This document shows positions 45,606 through 54,614 of a stretch of 64,000 nt of DNA, piece after piece. A program made the translations under genes and the position numbers. The notes beneath the pieces are model-generated. The model saw only the letters and a program-made list of their open reading frames with translations, did no database searches and was not told the origin of the DNA. Source of the DNA: Mariniblastus sp. (GTDB lineage: Bacteria > Planctomycetota > Planctomycetia > Pirellulales > Pirellulaceae); NCBI GenBank assembly GCA_022447555.1, contig JAKVBF010000001.1, positions 25,560 to 89,559 on the forward strand, given 5' to 3'. Numbering within the stretch: position 1 is the stretch's first letter; each line of letters opens with the position of its first letter.

Positions 45606-46802
45606 TTACTCTAGGATCTTGGTGACAACACCCGAACCAACCGTACGACCACCTTCGCGAATCGCGAAACGAACGTCGCTATCAATCGCAACCGGTTTGT
45701 GTAACTCAACGCTCAACTCAACATTGTCGCCAGGCATACACATTTCAGCACCCACCAAATTGGCGGTGCCTGTCACATCCGTAGTTCGAAAGTAAAACTG
45801 GGGTCGATAGCCACTAAAGAAAGGGGTGTGACGACCACCTTCCTCTTTACTCAAACAATAGATTTGAGCCTCAAATTTAGTGTGTGGCTCGATAGAACCA
45901 GGCTTGGCCAAAACTTGGCCACGCTGGATCTCATCTCGCTTAATACCCCGCAGCAGACAACCAACGTTGTCTCCAGCGCGACCCTGATCGAGAATCTTAC
46001 GGAACATCTCAACACCCGTGCAAACGACCGTCCGAGGCTCATCACCCATACCGATGATCGCAACCTCTTCACCTGTATTGATCACGCCACGCTCAATACG
46101 ACCTGTCGCCACGGTACCCCGACCTTCAATTGAGAAAACATCCTCAATCGCCATCAGGAAAGGCTTGTCATCTTCCCGAGGAGGTTCCGGGATATGGTTA
46201 TCAATCGCGTCCATCAAGTCAGAGATGCATTTACTGGCATCCGCATCGTCAGGGCTATTGTAGGCAGGCAATGCGGAACCACGAACGATTGGCGTATTGT
46301 CGACGTCAAAATCGTACTTGCCTAACAATTCCTGCACTTCCATCTCAACCAGCTCGAGCAACTCCTCATCATCGACAAGGTCACACTTATTCAAGAACAC
46401 AACCAAAGCCGGAACGTCAACCTGACGAGCCAACAACACATGCTCTTTCGTCTGAGGCATTGGGCCATCAGCCGCCGACACAACCAAGATCGCACCATCC
46501 ATCTGGGCAGCACCGGTGATCATGTTCTTGATGAAGTCCGCGTGACCGGGACAGTCAATGTGAGCATAGTGACGGTTGTCTGTTTCATATTCAACGTGAG
46601 AAACCGCGATCGTCACGGTCTTGGTTTCATCACGAACCGTACCACCCTTTGCGATGTCGGCATACGTTTTCTTCTCAGCCAAACCTTTGGCGGCCTGAAC
46701 TGCAAGAATTGCACCGGTCGTCGTCGTTTTTCCATGGTCAATGTGACCGATAGTCCCAACGTTTACGTGCGGCTTACTACGATTAAAAGTTTCCTTGGCC
46801 AT
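45606..46802 (-). CDS. tuf: Elongation factor Tu with unusual switch I
   Basis: 398 aa. The P-loop 'GHIDHGKTT', 'DCPGHADF', 'NKCD' and 'SAL' motifs are intact, and domains II and III are complete to '[15 protein letters not shown]'. The effector loop is not canonical: where most bacteria have 'PEEKARGITINTSHVEY' this protein has '[16 protein letters not shown]', losing the invariant Arg-Gly while keeping the Mg-binding Thr (Thr64). It delivers aminoacyl-tRNA to the ribosome. It is flanked by tRNA-Thr(GGU) upstream and tRNA-Trp downstream and is probably expressed from the tRNA promoter. Confidence 0.97.
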   Translation of the reverse strand: MAKETFNRSKPHVNVGTIGHIDHGKTTTTGAILAVQAAKGLAEKKTYADIAKGGTVRDETKTVTIAVSHVEYETDNRHYAHIDCPGHADFIKNMITGAAQMDGAILVVSAADGPMPQTKEHVLLARQVDVPALVVFLNKCDLVDDEELLELVEMEVQELLGKYDFDVDNTPIVRGSALPAYNSPDDADASKCISDLMDAIDNHIPEPPREDDKPFLMAIEDVFSIEGRGTVATGRIERGVINTGEEVAIIGMGDEPRTVVCTGVEMFRKILDQGRAGDNVGCLLRGIKRDEIQRGQVLAKPGSIEPHTKFEAQIYCLSKEEGGRHTPFFSGYRPQFYFRTTDVTGTANLVGAEMCMPGDNVELSVELHKPVAIDSDVRFAIREGGRTVGSGVVTKILE

Positions 46803-46890
46803 ACTTTAATTCACCTGTTTGATCACTAACCAAGTTAATAAACAACTCGACCACGCAAGGCCGAAGCTATAAATAAACACAAAAACCCAA

Positions 46891-46963
<73 letters not shown>

Positions 46964-47009
46964 AGATATTTAACGGCCCAAAATCCAGTCCTATCAGTCG
47001 TCTCATTTA

Positions 47010-47080
<71 letters not shown>

Positions 47081-47318
47081 TGAATCTCAATCAAACCAGC
47101 CATGGCGATTGGCCATCCGTGATTCGATTGCGCTAAGGTAGCCCTGAGCTACGCAAGCGCCATCGAAATAATGTATCAAATAAAGCCGAAACCCCAATGG
47201 CTAAACCACCGATGAGACAGGCTTTTCACTCGTTTCACTGCGAATCAAAAATTTGGCTGCTTCCAGCCGGGAAACCGCCCAACAGACTGCCTCCAGCAGC
47301 ACCATCAAACACTTTCAG

Positions 47319-47400
47319 TGGGGGGTGCAGGATTCGAACCTGCGAAGGCTGAGCCAACAGATTTACAGTCTGTCCCGTTTGACCGCTTCGGTAACCCCCC
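47319..47400 (-). tRNA. tyrU: tRNA-Tyr (anticodon GTA)
   Basis: 82-nt class II tRNA with a long variable arm. The acceptor stem GGGGGGT/ACCCCCC is perfect with an A discriminator. The anticodon stem-loop is 'ACAGA CTGTAAA TCTGT' and the T arm 'AGGTTCGAATCCT'. Confidence 0.97.
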
Positions 47401-47459
47401 TGGCAAAACCAAGGTTTTTTCTTAAATCTTTATCCAAACACAGCTTAGAGAAAACAAAG

Positions 47460-47532
47460 AGCCAGCGGAGGGAGTCGAACCCACGACCTGCTGATTACAA
47501 ATCAGCTGCTCTGCCAACTGAGCTACGCTGGC
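47460..47532 (-). tRNA. thrU: tRNA-Thr (anticodon TGT)
   Basis: Perfect 7-bp acceptor stem GCCAGCG/CGCTGGC. The anticodon stem-loop is 'GCTGA TTTGTAA TCAGC' and the T arm 'GGGTTCGACTCCC'. It is the first gene of the tRNA-tuf transcript. Confidence 0.97.
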
Positions 47533-47556
47533 CGGACTTTGGAAAACAGGTAGGTA

Positions 47557-47584
47557 AATATATCGAATTCGGTTGGACCCGCAA
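47557..47584 (-). promoter_or_regulatory. Candidate promoter of the tRNA-tuf operon
   Basis: On the minus strand TTGCGG (47579-47584) and TATATT (47557-47562) are 16 nt apart and lie 24 nt upstream of tRNA-Thr(UGU). The -10 is good and the -35 is poor. The surrounding 47533-47834 spacer has no gene-like ORF. Confidence 0.35.
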
Positions 47585-47834
47585 TACGAAATGAGGGGAT
47601 TAAATCCAACTGTTTCCTTGCGAATTATGCGGAATATTGGCCGTTGATTTGAACCAATTTTAAAAATCTTCAAGACGAGCTTAAGATACGGTTGCCGGGA
47701 TTCAGGCCTCAATTCAGGGGCCAGGGCCCGAGATCAGTCCGGCGATCGAAACCGAAACGGCCTGCACAATCCCGTCTGCAAAATGGCTGCCCCCCCCCAA
47801 TTGGGTGTATTGGGCGTGCTGCACCACGGAGCAC

Positions 47835-47864
47835 AAAGAAACAGCCTGCCAAATGGCAGGCTGT
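47835..47864 (-). terminator. Terminator of the sigma factor gene
   Basis: Perfect 10-bp arms 'acagcctgcc' and 'ggcaggctgt' with a 4-nt loop (47841-47864). A T-rich tail follows on the minus strand. It lies 40 nt past the sigma gene stop and separates it from the tRNA operon. Confidence 0.78.
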
Positions 47865-47903
47865 CGAAAGGTGAATCCTAGTGAAGCTGTGATCCAAATG
47901 ACC

Positions 47904-49580
47904 TCAACTCACTTTGGGATCGTCAATGTTTTCATCCTTGGCCGCCGCCCTGAGCTTTGTCAGCGCCCGAGCCTCAATTTGCCGAATCCGCTCCTTTGTA
48001 ACCCCCAACAGGGCGCCAACTTCCTTGAGCGTCTGCGGCTCCTGATTGTAATCCAGACCAAAACGACTGATTACAATCTTCCGCTCTCTTTCATCCAGAC
48101 TCTCCAATATCTGATTGACCTGCTCCTCACGTCGCTTTTGCGCCGACTCCAGCATGTAGCGATCCGTTCGTAGATCCTCTTTCGACAAGAAAATTTCTTC
48201 GGAAGTTGGTCGAAAACGATCCTTCTGCTTGAACTCATCCGGGATTGTTCTGGCAAAGTTTTTCATGATGGCCCAACTGGCATAAGTACTAAACTTATTA
48301 CCGCGTGAGTAATCAAATTTCTCGACCGCCCGAATCAACGACATATTCCCATCACTGACCAATTGAAAAAAGTCTTCGTTAGCCGAAACATGCCGCTTTG
48401 CGATGGACACGACCAGCCTTAGGTTGGACTTCACGATCAAGTTCTTTACTTTCACTGCCGCCCCATAAAGCTCTTCAATCTCATCCATCTCGGATGAACG
48501 AGCCTGATTGGGATCCAGTTTGTCTCGCAATTGCCGGGCTTTGCATTTCAGGAAATTGAATTTCCGAAACAGGTACTGCTCCTGTTCTCGCGTTAGTAAA
48601 GCTACTTCGTACAACGATGCCAGGTACCGAGGTAGGCCAGCGGGTGGCTTGCTACGGCGCGTCGCCTTTTCAGGCTGAGGCATTTCGGATTCCACAATTT
48701 TCTTAAAGGCACTTTTACGATGAAATTCGGCGTTGTCCATGAAATCCAATGGTAAGTCTAGGATCATGTTTGCGCGAACTTCATTGATCACTCGATAAAC
48801 GGTCGTTTTCGTCCTGCAATACCGTTTGGCCAGTACATCCGCACTCTTACCAGAGACAAAATCGGCATAAATGCGCTCTTTCATCTCCAGATTCAAAGGC
48901 CCTGTTTGATCCGGAAATACGGCGATATCCGGATAAAACTGATCAAATTGTTTGATTGTGTACCGAATGGTCTCAACGCTGCGCTCCATCGACTTGGCAA
49001 TCCGACGAGTGACATCGGCCGGGCATCCGCCTGCTCGTGCCAAACGACGAGCTCTTTCAATGATCTCGTCTTTATCTTCCCTCGTCAGTTGGCTGAATCG
49101 CTCACCACGACGAACTTTTTCGCGATTGTTTTTAACGAACTGATCGACACTACTATGCAGGAAGCCAACACGTTTTCGGCCGCCGTCAAAGATAAATTTA
49201 CGGCTAACTAATCCTTGTTGTCTCCATCGGGAAATAGTTTTACTTGATACGTTAAACATCTTGCTCAGCTGGTCCACGGTATGGACCGGTTGACCCGATT
49301 CGTCTGCTCGCACGTCGGCCGATTCAGACAAGTCCTCGATCAAGCAAAACAGGTCGTGACACAGATCCTCACCCTCTATCTTGATGATCGGCGATTGTTC
49401 CGGACGAAAACCCGTGACTCGAAAGCAGACATACTCGTAGTTATAATTTCGTTTGGGCTGGATATCTCGCAATAATTTTTCTGCACAATCGACCTGTTCG
49501 ATTTTCTTTTCGCGGGGTGCAAACCGAACCTGCTGATCTCGTAGTTCGCGAATCGCGTCACATTTGTAATCGGTATGCAT
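47904..49580 (-). CDS. Sigma-70 family factor with an N-terminal array of HTH domains
   Basis: 558 aa. Residues 376-445 are sigma region 2 ('SNLRLVVSIAKRHVSANEDF', 'QLVSDGNMSLIRAVEKFDYS', 'FSTYASWAIMKNFAR'). Residues 490-545 are region 4 ('LDERERKIVISRFGL', 'TLKEVGALLGVTKERIRQIE'). In place of a usual region 1 there are three DNA-binding-like segments: a MerR/excisionase-type helix-turn-helix (98-150, 'VDQLSKMFNVSSKTISRWRQ') and two resolvase-like HTH blocks (about 168-212 and 233-270). Region 3 appears short. Domain order suggests a group 2/3-like factor with its own specific DNA contacts. No anti-sigma gene is adjacent. It lies upstream of the tRNA-tuf-rpoBC genes with its own terminator. 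Confidence 0.9.
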   Translation of the reverse strand: MHTDYKCDAIRELRDQQVRFAPREKKIEQVDCAEKLLRDIQPKRNYNYEYVCFRVTGFRPEQSPIIKIEGEDLCHDLFCLIEDLSESADVRADESGQPVHTVDQLSKMFNVSSKTISRWRQQGLVSRKFIFDGGRKRVGFLHSSVDQFVKNNREKVRRGERFSQLTREDKDEIIERARRLARAGGCPADVTRRIAKSMERSVETIRYTIKQFDQFYPDIAVFPDQTGPLNLEMKERIYADFVSGKSADVLAKRYCRTKTTVYRVINEVRANMILDLPLDFMDNAEFHRKSAFKKIVESEMPQPEKATRRSKPPAGLPRYLASLYEVALLTREQEQYLFRKFNFLKCKARQLRDKLDPNQARSSEMDEIEELYGAAVKVKNLIVKSNLRLVVSIAKRHVSANEDFFQLVSDGNMSLIRAVEKFDYSRGNKFSTYASWAIMKNFARTIPDEFKQKDRFRPTSEEIFLSKEDLRTDRYMLESAQKRREEQVNQILESLDERERKIVISRFGLDYNQEPQTLKEVGALLGVTKERIRQIEARALTKLRAAAKDENIDDPKVS

Positions 49581-50174
49581 CTGTAAACCTCTTTCCTACC
49601 CAGCTCAGCAATTATTCTGACATCCAATGCCAAACAAATAATTCCAACCGGACTTCTGATCCTTGCAACACAACAACACTCCTTGTTGCCGACACCTGAT
49701 TGACGCTGCCCATGGTTCAGACTTACGCCTAAAATCGTGAACGGTTCAACTTCCGTGCATTTTTTGAATTCGCTGATCGGATCACAAAACGTTAATTGAC
49801 CTTGATTTAGATCACCCGACTAGCCGCTTCAAAAAAAGCGCACAGCTCCACGTCCACATGGCAGCAAAAGCCATTCCAAAAACCACTGAACATCCCAAGA
49901 TTTCGAGGCATTCTTGGAAAATCGTGGTTTTTACGGAAGTAGTTCACTTAACGGTGGTGGATGCACCCGCTCCAAAAGGTAGGCATATCCACGTTTGCTT
50001 CGCAATTAATTGCGGTTCGAGACGAGTTTTCTCGATTTGAGACAGTTTTTGAGACGATAAGTTCCGAAAGAAACCCTGCCGAGACACCGAATGGACAGGA
50101 TTCCCCTGAAATCGGGCGTTCTCGGCCTAATGGGTTCGCTGGAGCGTTTCAAATATTGGCAAAAATCCGAGTAA
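49581..50174. other. Intergenic spacer between sigma factor and secreted protein genes
   Basis: 594 nt between divergent genes. The short track ORFs here have no signal peptide, motif or ribosome binding site. No strong hairpin or tRNA was found. It must hold the promoters of both flanking genes, but I cannot place them with confidence. Confidence 0.5.
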
Positions 50175-51572
50175 ATGATGAAAATTCCTAAAGGAACAAC
50201 CGTAATTTCAGGAAGCCTTTTAACCTTGATTCTATTGCTCGTAGCCGCACCTGCTTCGGCTCAGCAATTCGATCTCTCTTCTGAAGTCGATCAAGGAGAG
50301 TTTCAAGCGGCTCGATTCCAAGTTGAGTACTCAGGACACATCGTGGTCGATCTCTCTCGAGATAAAAAGCTGGACGCGAGTATTTTACCGATCGATGTCA
50401 AAGGCCAATTTTCCTTTGACCAGCAATTGAGCGGAAAGCCCAACTCCATGCAGGCCGTTCGTTATTACACCAAGGCGTCAGCCAATATTAAGGCCGGCAA
50501 AGGACACAAGGCATCCCATTTAGAGCCTGAGAATCGCTACATTCTAGGACGTATTCGGACTTTGGAAAATCAAAATCAGTTCCAGATTGCCTCGATTGGA
50601 TCGGTTCTTCAACGCTCTGAATATGAATTATTACGCAACCCCTGTGATCCGGTTGCCTTGATTGGATTACTCGATCAACAAGGCGTCTCCATCGGCGATA
50701 CTTGGCAAGTGGAGAAAGGGGCCTTGGGCCGATTTCTCAATATCGACCACGTCATTTCGGCCGATGTGGATTTCAAACTAAAAAATGTCAATGGCTCCAA
50801 AGGGCTAATTCATATAGCAGGTCATGTGAAGGGTGAAATTGACGATGTTGTCACGGAACTAGATGTTACCGGCTCACTTCAGCTCGATGTTGAGCTGAAT
50901 CGTATCACTGCGGTCCGTATCAACATCAATCAAGAAACCGATCCCGGACAGGTCGCCCCCGGTTTTGAAGGTCAAATAAAACTCGACATGCGCATCAAAA
51001 CCCTCACCCGCAGCACACACCTAACGCGAGATAAGTTGGCAGCTGTGATGACGGGCACCAAAATCAAGCAGTCTTTTTTACTGAAGCCCAAAGGCGCTCC
51101 ATTTTCCGTCGTTCATAGTCCCAACTGGCGCGTGATTGCCTCCGAAGAAGAGGCGGCTGTCCTCCGCTACATTCACAATGGAAACCTACTTGCCCAATGC
51201 AACATTGTGCAACTTCCCAGTCGTCCAGCCGATAAACCACTTCCACTAAAGGCCTTTGAAGCCGAAGTAAAGAAAATGATCCAAAGCTCCGAAAGCCTTA
51301 CCATCAAATCATCCAGCACCGCCGAAACGGCTAATGGGTACCCAGCCCTACGGGTGGTGGTTGAGGGCTTCGAGTCCGGGGTGCCAATCCGCTGGCTTTA
51401 CTACCACATCTCGAACCAGGACGGGCTCGCCTTGACCTGCGTGTTCACGCTAGAGAAGCAAATTGCTGAACAGTTTGGAAAAGCCGACCAGACATTTGTC
51501 AATCGAGTTCAATTGTTAACTCTCGCTGCCCCACGTCAAACCGAAAAAAACGAGGACGAGACCATCCGTTAG
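50175..51572 (+). CDS. Secreted protein of unknown function
   Basis: 465 aa with a clear signal peptide ('LLTLILLLVAAPASAQ', cleavage after about residue 29). The start is ATGATG; either Met is possible. The mature part alternates beta-like segments ('FQVEYSGHIVVDLSRDKKL', 'ITAVRININQETDPGQV', 'IKLDMRIKTLTRS'), suggesting a lipoprotein- or LolA/VirB9-like beta domain. The C-terminal third ('GAPFSVVHSPNWRVIASEEEA') may be a second domain. No enzyme motif is seen. Separated from the purine phosphorylase genes by 143 nt on the same strand. Confidence 0.8.
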   Translation: MMKIPKGTTVISGSLLTLILLLVAAPASAQQFDLSSEVDQGEFQAARFQVEYSGHIVVDLSRDKKLDASILPIDVKGQFSFDQQLSGKPNSMQAVRYYTKASANIKAGKGHKASHLEPENRYILGRIRTLENQNQFQIASIGSVLQRSEYELLRNPCDPVALIGLLDQQGVSIGDTWQVEKGALGRFLNIDHVISADVDFKLKNVNGSKGLIHIAGHVKGEIDDVVTELDVTGSLQLDVELNRITAVRININQETDPGQVAPGFEGQIKLDMRIKTLTRSTHLTRDKLAAVMTGTKIKQSFLLKPKGAPFSVVHSPNWRVIASEEEAAVLRYIHNGNLLAQCNIVQLPSRPADKPLPLKAFEAEVKKMIQSSESLTIKSSSTAETANGYPALRVVVEGFESGVPIRWLYYHISNQDGLALTCVFTLEKQIAEQFGKADQTFVNRVQLLTLAAPRQTEKNEDETIR

Positions 51573-51670
51573 TTCAGATCTCGGAACGAGAGGGAGTCTC
51601 CCCCTGAGGCAAACTCTAGAACGGACGGCCCAAGCAACTACTTCAAGTCGTCAGCTCGATCGGTTAATCT

Positions 51671-51689
51671 TTCGAGCTTAAAGCTCGAA
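51671..51689. promoter_or_regulatory. Perfect 9-bp palindrome upstream of the purine phosphorylase pair
   Basis: 'ttcgagctt' and 'aagctcgaa' flank a single base, ending 26 nt before the PNP start. The symmetry suits a dimeric repressor operator; a cruciform or short hairpin is an alternative. No regulator is encoded nearby. Confidence 0.4.
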
Positions 51690-51715
51690 TCACTCAATAC
51701 TTAGCAGGCGAACTT

Positions 51716-52546
51716 ATGCTTGATCTTCACGATAAAATCCAAGACGGCATCGAATTTATCAAGGGTCAGTGGGACCATCGCGCCGAAGCCGGAATCATCT
51801 TGGGTACTGGACTCGGGTCGCTAGTGGCCAATATCGATGTTCAAGCGTCGATTGAATATAGTGACATCCCGCATTTCCCCAAATCAACCGCCACGAGTCA
51901 CAAAGGCCGTTTGATTTGCGGGCACCTAGGTGGTCTTCCCGTGATGGCAATGGAAGGCCGATTGCATATGTATGAAGGCTATTCGCTCAAGGAAATCACA
52001 CTGCCGGTCCGAGTCATGAAAGCCATGGGCGCTGAACTTCTTGTCGTTTCCAACGCTTGTGGCGGGCTCAACCCCTATTTTCAACTAGGGGACATCATGT
52101 TGATCGAAGATCAAATCAATCTTATGGGAGACAATCCATTGATTGGAATCAATGATGATCGGCTGGGTCCAAGATTCCCTGACATGTGCGAGCCCTACTC
52201 CCACGACTTGATCGAGCGAGCGCTGCAACTAGCGCGAAAAAACGATATTACCGCTCACAAAGGGGTCTTTGTTGCAGTCGCGGGGCCAAATTTGGAAACG
52301 CGAGCCGAGTATCGATTTCTGCGAACTATCGGCGCCGACGTCGTGGGTATGTCAACCGTTCCGGAGGTGATCGTCGCAGTCCATTGTGGCATGCGAGTGG
52401 TTGGATTCTCCATTGTGACCGATATGTGTTTACCTGACGCCCTAAAACCGGCCGACATTGACGAGATCATTCGAACGGCCAACGAGGCCGAGCCAAGATT
52501 AACGGAATTGGTGATGGGCGTTCTGGCTGCCGAGAGAAATGGATGA
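51716..52546 (+). CDS. Purine nucleoside phosphorylase, trimeric type, Asp variant
   Basis: 276 aa. Trimeric PNP signatures are all present: phosphate-binding 'GTGLGSL', 'GRLHMYEGYS', 'SNACGGLNP', 'VAGPNLETRAEYR' with the catalytic Glu, and 'GMSTVPEVIVA'. The base-specificity position (human Asn243) is Asp236 in 'IVTDMC', while the next gene has Asn. In human PNP, Asn-to-Asp at this site lets the enzyme accept adenosine, and MTA phosphorylases carry Asp. This copy may prefer 6-aminopurine nucleosides. It overlaps the next gene by 4 nt. Confidence 0.94.
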   Translation: MLDLHDKIQDGIEFIKGQWDHRAEAGIILGTGLGSLVANIDVQASIEYSDIPHFPKSTATSHKGRLICGHLGGLPVMAMEGRLHMYEGYSLKEITLPVRVMKAMGAELLVVSNACGGLNPYFQLGDIMLIEDQINLMGDNPLIGINDDRLGPRFPDMCEPYSHDLIERALQLARKNDITAHKGVFVAVAGPNLETRAEYRFLRTIGADVVGMSTVPEVIVAVHCGMRVVGFSIVTDMCLPDALKPADIDEIIRTANEAEPRLTELVMGVLAAERNG

Positions 52547-53367
52547 ACCCAGTCGATATGGAACGGGCTGCGGACGAAGCAGCGGAGTTTGTCAGGCGGC
52601 ATATTTCGCAGCCCCCCCGGTTCGCCTTGATCTTAGGTACCGGCTCCAACCAATTGGCTGATGGCATCGATACCGAGACCGTTTTAGATTTCGAAACGAT
52701 TCCACATTTCCCAGCCAGTACCGCGACCGGTCACCGCGGCCAGCTTGTTCTGGGACAACTTGCGGGCCAACCAATCATCGCCATGCAAGGACGATTCCAT
52801 CTTTATGAAGGCTATTCGATAGACACGACGACCCTGCCTATTCACATGTTGGCTCGACTGGGAATTCATTTTTTGCTGGTCAGTAATGCCGCTGGTGGAC
52901 TCAATCCACAGATGGTCAGCGGTGATCTGATGTTGATCGACAGTCATCTTGATTTGATGTTTCGCACCTCTCCAAATTTAAGCAGACCTTCTCCCCCTCG
53001 GCCCAGCCTGCGAAGTGATCAGTATGACCGACAAATGCTGGAAGACGGATTGGCCTGTGGGAGACGCCACCACTTTACCGTTCACCGAGGAGTTTACGCC
53101 GGCATGCTGGGCCCTAATTACGAAACCCGCGCGGAATATCGATTACTGAGAAGGATGGGTGCGGATGTGGCCGGCATGTCGACGATTCCCGAAGTCACCG
53201 TCGGCACCCGATACGGAATGCGCATCTTGGGGATCTCTCTGGTGACCAACGTCGCAAACCCCGACTCCCTGCAGCCCACCTCCGGTGATCAGGTGATCGC
53301 GGCAGCACAAGCCGCGGCGCCTAAATTGAAGGCGGTGGTCATTGATGCAATCAGCCGCAACGCTTGA
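52543..53367 (+). CDS. Purine nucleoside phosphorylase, trimeric type, Asn variant
   Basis: 274 aa. Paralogue of the preceding gene with the same motif set ('GTGSNQLADG', 'GRFHLYEGYS', 'SNAAGGLNP', 'LGPNYETRAEYR', 'GMSTIPEVTV'). The specificity residue is Asn236 ('LVTNVA'), as in enzymes specific for inosine and guanosine. A basic Pro/Ser-rich loop ('SRPSPPRPSLRSD') is an unusual insert near the subunit interface. The ATG overlaps the upstream stop (ATGA), so the two are translationally coupled. Together they may cover both 6-oxo and 6-amino purines. Confidence 0.93.
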   Translation: MNPVDMERAADEAAEFVRRHISQPPRFALILGTGSNQLADGIDTETVLDFETIPHFPASTATGHRGQLVLGQLAGQPIIAMQGRFHLYEGYSIDTTTLPIHMLARLGIHFLLVSNAAGGLNPQMVSGDLMLIDSHLDLMFRTSPNLSRPSPPRPSLRSDQYDRQMLEDGLACGRRHHFTVHRGVYAGMLGPNYETRAEYRLLRRMGADVAGMSTIPEVTVGTRYGMRILGISLVTNVANPDSLQPTSGDQVIAAAQAAAPKLKAVVIDAISRNA

Positions 53368-53508
53368 TTTCCCCTCAATTCTCCAATCTTTGGTTGAAGC
53401 GTTCGACGGCTAGCAATCGCAAATCAGCCTAGGTTCTCATACCGCTTCTTGATAAACTTCGCCGTCGATTTAGCTATCAAGACCAATCATGGATCAAGGA
53501 CGATTAAA

Positions 53509-54540
53509 ATGCGAAGTGGCCAATATTCAACCGCCCTTATGATGATCTGCTGCGCTACCATCTACTGCTTGGCCAGCATAAGCGACGCTCAAAACGACAT
53601 TCAAATCGGTGCGACCTTTGGCGACACCGAAATTCAAAATCAGGCCGCTCAAATTCGAGCAGCTCAAAATCAACCGACGCAGCCCTTCCCTTCTCTGACG
53701 GCTGACCACCTGAAATACATCGACGACTTGTTAGGGATTTGGGAGCAAAGCAGCAGCCAGGTCAAACGCTACACCTGTGATTACATGTGTTGGGAATATG
53801 ACCCTGAGTTTTGCAACTGGCGATCGCCCGGCAACAATAAGTTGGCCGCATACATGATCAAATCGGGGCAAATTCGTTTTTCCGATCCAGATCAGGCTCG
53901 CTTTGAAACCTCCGCCCTCTGGGGTTTTGCTGGTCCTCCAACTGAGCCGGGACAGGATCCTAAATACCAACAACGCGACAAGGAAGAAAACCGGGAACGC
54001 TGGATCTGCGATGGCCAAGCGATCTACGAGTTTGACTTTCAGAACCAACGTCTATACGAAACGGCGATCCCGATTCAAATGCAGGGTAAGGGTTTGGTCA
54101 ACAGCCCTCTACCCTTCCTTTTCGGGGCTAAAAAAGAACAGATTCTTGATCGGTATTGGGTTCGTGTGATTACCCCTCAAGGAGCCGTGAATGAATATTG
54201 GCTGGAAGCTTGGCCCAAACGCCGCGAGGACGCTCAGACCTATCAAAAAATCGAACTCGTCATTGCTAAAGAGGATTTCCTACCAAAATCACTTCACATT
54301 TACGCACCCAATTATGACCCCGTCAAAAATCCTGTCAGTCGAGCGTTTGAATTTCAAAATCGAAAAATTAACAGCAACTGGTCAAATATACAAAACGCCT
54401 TGGGCTGGTTTGTCCGACCCACCACACCCATTGGATGGAAACGGGTAGATCGCAACGCCTTTCAATCCCAGCCGCAACAAATCCCTCCCCAAGGGTTGGC
54501 CCGACCGGCAGCAGCTCCGACCGATAAACAGATTAAATAA
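53509..54540 (+). CDS. Secreted planctomycete protein of the TIGR03009 type
   Basis: 343 aa from ATG 53509 with AAGGA just upstream; the track start adds 20 residues. The N-terminus is a signal peptide ('STALMMICCATIYCLASISDAQ'). The mature part contains 'VKRYTCDYMCWEYDPEFCNW', 'DGQAIYEFDFQNQRLYETAI' and 'GWFVRPTTPIGWKR', which I recognise as the planctomycete-restricted TIGR03009 domain; its function is unknown. The three Cys near 100-115 could form disulfides. It is followed by a strong terminator and may share the upstream PNP transcript (141-nt gap). Confidence 0.82.
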   Translation: MRSGQYSTALMMICCATIYCLASISDAQNDIQIGATFGDTEIQNQAAQIRAAQNQPTQPFPSLTADHLKYIDDLLGIWEQSSSQVKRYTCDYMCWEYDPEFCNWRSPGNNKLAAYMIKSGQIRFSDPDQARFETSALWGFAGPPTEPGQDPKYQQRDKEENRERWICDGQAIYEFDFQNQRLYETAIPIQMQGKGLVNSPLPFLFGAKKEQILDRYWVRVITPQGAVNEYWLEAWPKRREDAQTYQKIELVIAKEDFLPKSLHIYAPNYDPVKNPVSRAFEFQNRKINSNWSNIQNALGWFVRPTTPIGWKRVDRNAFQSQPQQIPPQGLARPAAAPTDKQIK

Positions 54541-54567
54541 ACTTGGATTTTATCTGAGAGATCATTG

Positions 54568-54592
54568 CCCGGTCCAATCGACCGGGTTTTTT
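54568..54592 (+). terminator. Rho-independent terminator of the TIGR03009 gene
   Basis: Arms 'cccggtc' (54568-54574) and 'gaccggg' (54580-54586), a 5-nt loop and six T immediately after. It lies 28 nt past the stop codon. Confidence 0.9.
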
Positions 54593-54614
54593 GTTTGATC
54601 ATTGTCTGCCCGCG

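Noticed and set aside
47692-47874. Short ORFs on both strands between tRNA-Thr and the sigma gene
   Set aside because: They overlap the sigma terminator and lack any coding signal.
49858-50040. 60-aa plus ORF upstream of the 465-aa secreted protein gene
   Set aside because: No motif, no ribosome binding site and no continuation into a known family.
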